NCBI RefSeq assembly: GCF_014191255.1 | Contig: NZ_JACHWH010000010.1 | Span: forward strand, 1-64,000 | Length of the DNA stretch: 64,000 bases | Source of the DNA: Amycolatopsis bartoniae | Lineage (GTDB): Bacteria > Actinomycetota > Actinomycetes > Mycobacteriales > Pseudonocardiaceae | Direction: 5' to 3' | Shown here: positions 63,484-64,000 of the stretch, one piece after another | How positions within the stretch are numbered: the first letter of the stretch is position 1 | How the letters are laid out: each line of letters begins with the position of its first letter | Translations under genes and position numbers: made by a program | Notes under the pieces: model-generated | Told to the model about the DNA's origin: nothing | What the model saw: the letters and a program-made list of their open reading frames with translations, nothing else | The model's database searches: none

Positions 63484-64000
63484 CACCGTTCGCTGACCTC
63501 CTGTACAGCGCGGACGAGTTGGGCCAGGCCGGCGGCCCGGTCGGTCAGGTGCAGCCGCAGCACCGGCCGCCCGTGCTCGGCGAGCACCTGGCCGTCGCCC
63601 AGTGCCTGGGCGTGCTGCAGCTTGCCGAGCGTGTAGGGCCGGTCCGGCACCTCGAGGTCCTGCTCGGCCGCGCCGGTGACCTGCAGGAAGATGCCGTTCT
63701 GGTGGCCGCCCTTGTGGTACTGCCCGGTGGAGTGCAGGAACCGCGGGCCCCACCCGAAGGTGGTCTGCAGGCCGGTGCGCTTCGCCAGCTCCGGCCGCAG
63801 CAGCGCCGCGGACGCGTCGTCGAGCCGGTCGAGGTACGCCTGCACCGCGAGGTACCCGCCCTCGGGCGCGGTCGCGAAGAACGACCGCAGAACGTCCACC
63901 AGGTCGCCGTCGGTGCGCACGCCCTCGGGCGCGAACACCTCGACCGCGTCGTCCACAGTGGACGGCTGCTCGCCGCCTTCGAGCGCGGCCGGGTTGTCCA
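63483..64000 (-). CDS. pgi: Glucose-6-phosphate isomerase, C-terminal part, cut by window end
   Basis: About 172 residues of open frame running off the right edge. TGLQTTFGWGPRFLHSTGQYHKGGHQNG is shared with actinobacterial long-form PGI; the His and Lys of QYHKGG lie in the active-site region. It interconverts glucose-6-P and fructose-6-P. The usual order is tkt-tal-pgi-zwf-opcA-pgl. A tal-pgi fusion cannot be excluded because the N-terminus is absent. Confidence 0.8.
   Translation of the reverse strand, partial: DNPAALEGGEQPSTVDDAVEVFAPEGVRTDGDLVDVLRSFFATAPEGGYLAVQAYLDRLDDASAALLRPELAKRTGLQTTFGWGPRFLHSTGQYHKGGHQNGIFLQVTGAAEQDLEVPDRPYTLGKLQHAQALGDGQVLAEHGRPVLRLHLTDRAAGLAQLVRAVQEVSER

Noticed and set aside
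63483-64000. Transaldolase as the gene upstream of zwf
   Set aside because: The C-terminal sequence (FLHSTGQYHKGG) is PGI, not transaldolase, although tal is often in this operon.

Overview
The window is very GC-rich (roughly 70% or more, with strong G/C bias at third codon positions) and comes from a high-GC actinobacterium, most likely of the Pseudonocardiaceae (Amycolatopsis-like). Markers seen directly are BldD with its c-di-GMP signature, WhiA, mycobacterial-type integration host factor (mIHF), RbpA, OpcA, an F420-type PPOX protein, glucosyl-3-phosphoglycerate synthase and an operon-rich layout with GTGA/ATGA overlaps. Gene order follows the known actinobacterial backbone (as in Mycobacterium, Rv2534c-Rv2540c and Rv1379-Rv1447). 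Family placement is inference.

Layout. 1-3633: end of a prepilin peptidase, then the shikimate operon aroC-aroK-aroB-aroQ. 3963-8186: a lipoprotein beta-propeller, a small membrane protein, then pepQ-efp-nusB. 8198-9000: a strong terminator, bldD, and a divergent control region holding a BldD-box-like palindrome and a PyrR-binding RNA loop. 8964-17558: the pyrimidine operon pyrR-pyrB-pyrC-(PH-like membrane protein)-carA-carB-pyrF. 17677-23456: mihF-gmk-rpoZ-coaBC-metK-priA. 23541-30759: fmt-rsmB-flavoprotein, then rpe-ribE-ribBA-ribH-PH-like protein-SDR. 30756-34832: an accessory block with an aldo/keto reductase and divergent TetR sharing a repeated operator, a decayed IS481-family element flanked by CTAG, xth and a secreted lipase. 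34881-40838: uvrC-rapZ-yvcK-whiA and gpgS. 40835-54843: a second accessory block. 54976-58736: gap-pgk-tpiA-secG-rbpA. 58798-64000: an orphan-looking histidine kinase and, on the minus strand, pgi(partial)-zwf-opcA-pgl.

The most unusual locus is 42055-48750. Three tightly packed genes encode a kleisin/MukF-JetA-like protein, a MukE/JetB-like winged-helix protein and a 1475-residue SMC-like ATPase. This looks like a MukBEF/Mks/Wadjet-type complex, but no JetD/MksG nuclease gene lies within the window, and the Walker B motif reads D-N-P where SMC proteins have D-E. It is driven by what looks like a leaderless promoter and sits in a variable region between two conserved housekeeping blocks. It could be a nuclease-less Wadjet-like plasmid-control system or an accessory condensin; the sequence cannot decide between these.

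A recurring regulatory theme is leaderless transcription. At least seven genes have a TANNNT -10 element ending 6-8 nt before the start codon. No tRNA, rRNA, CRISPR array or origin was seen.
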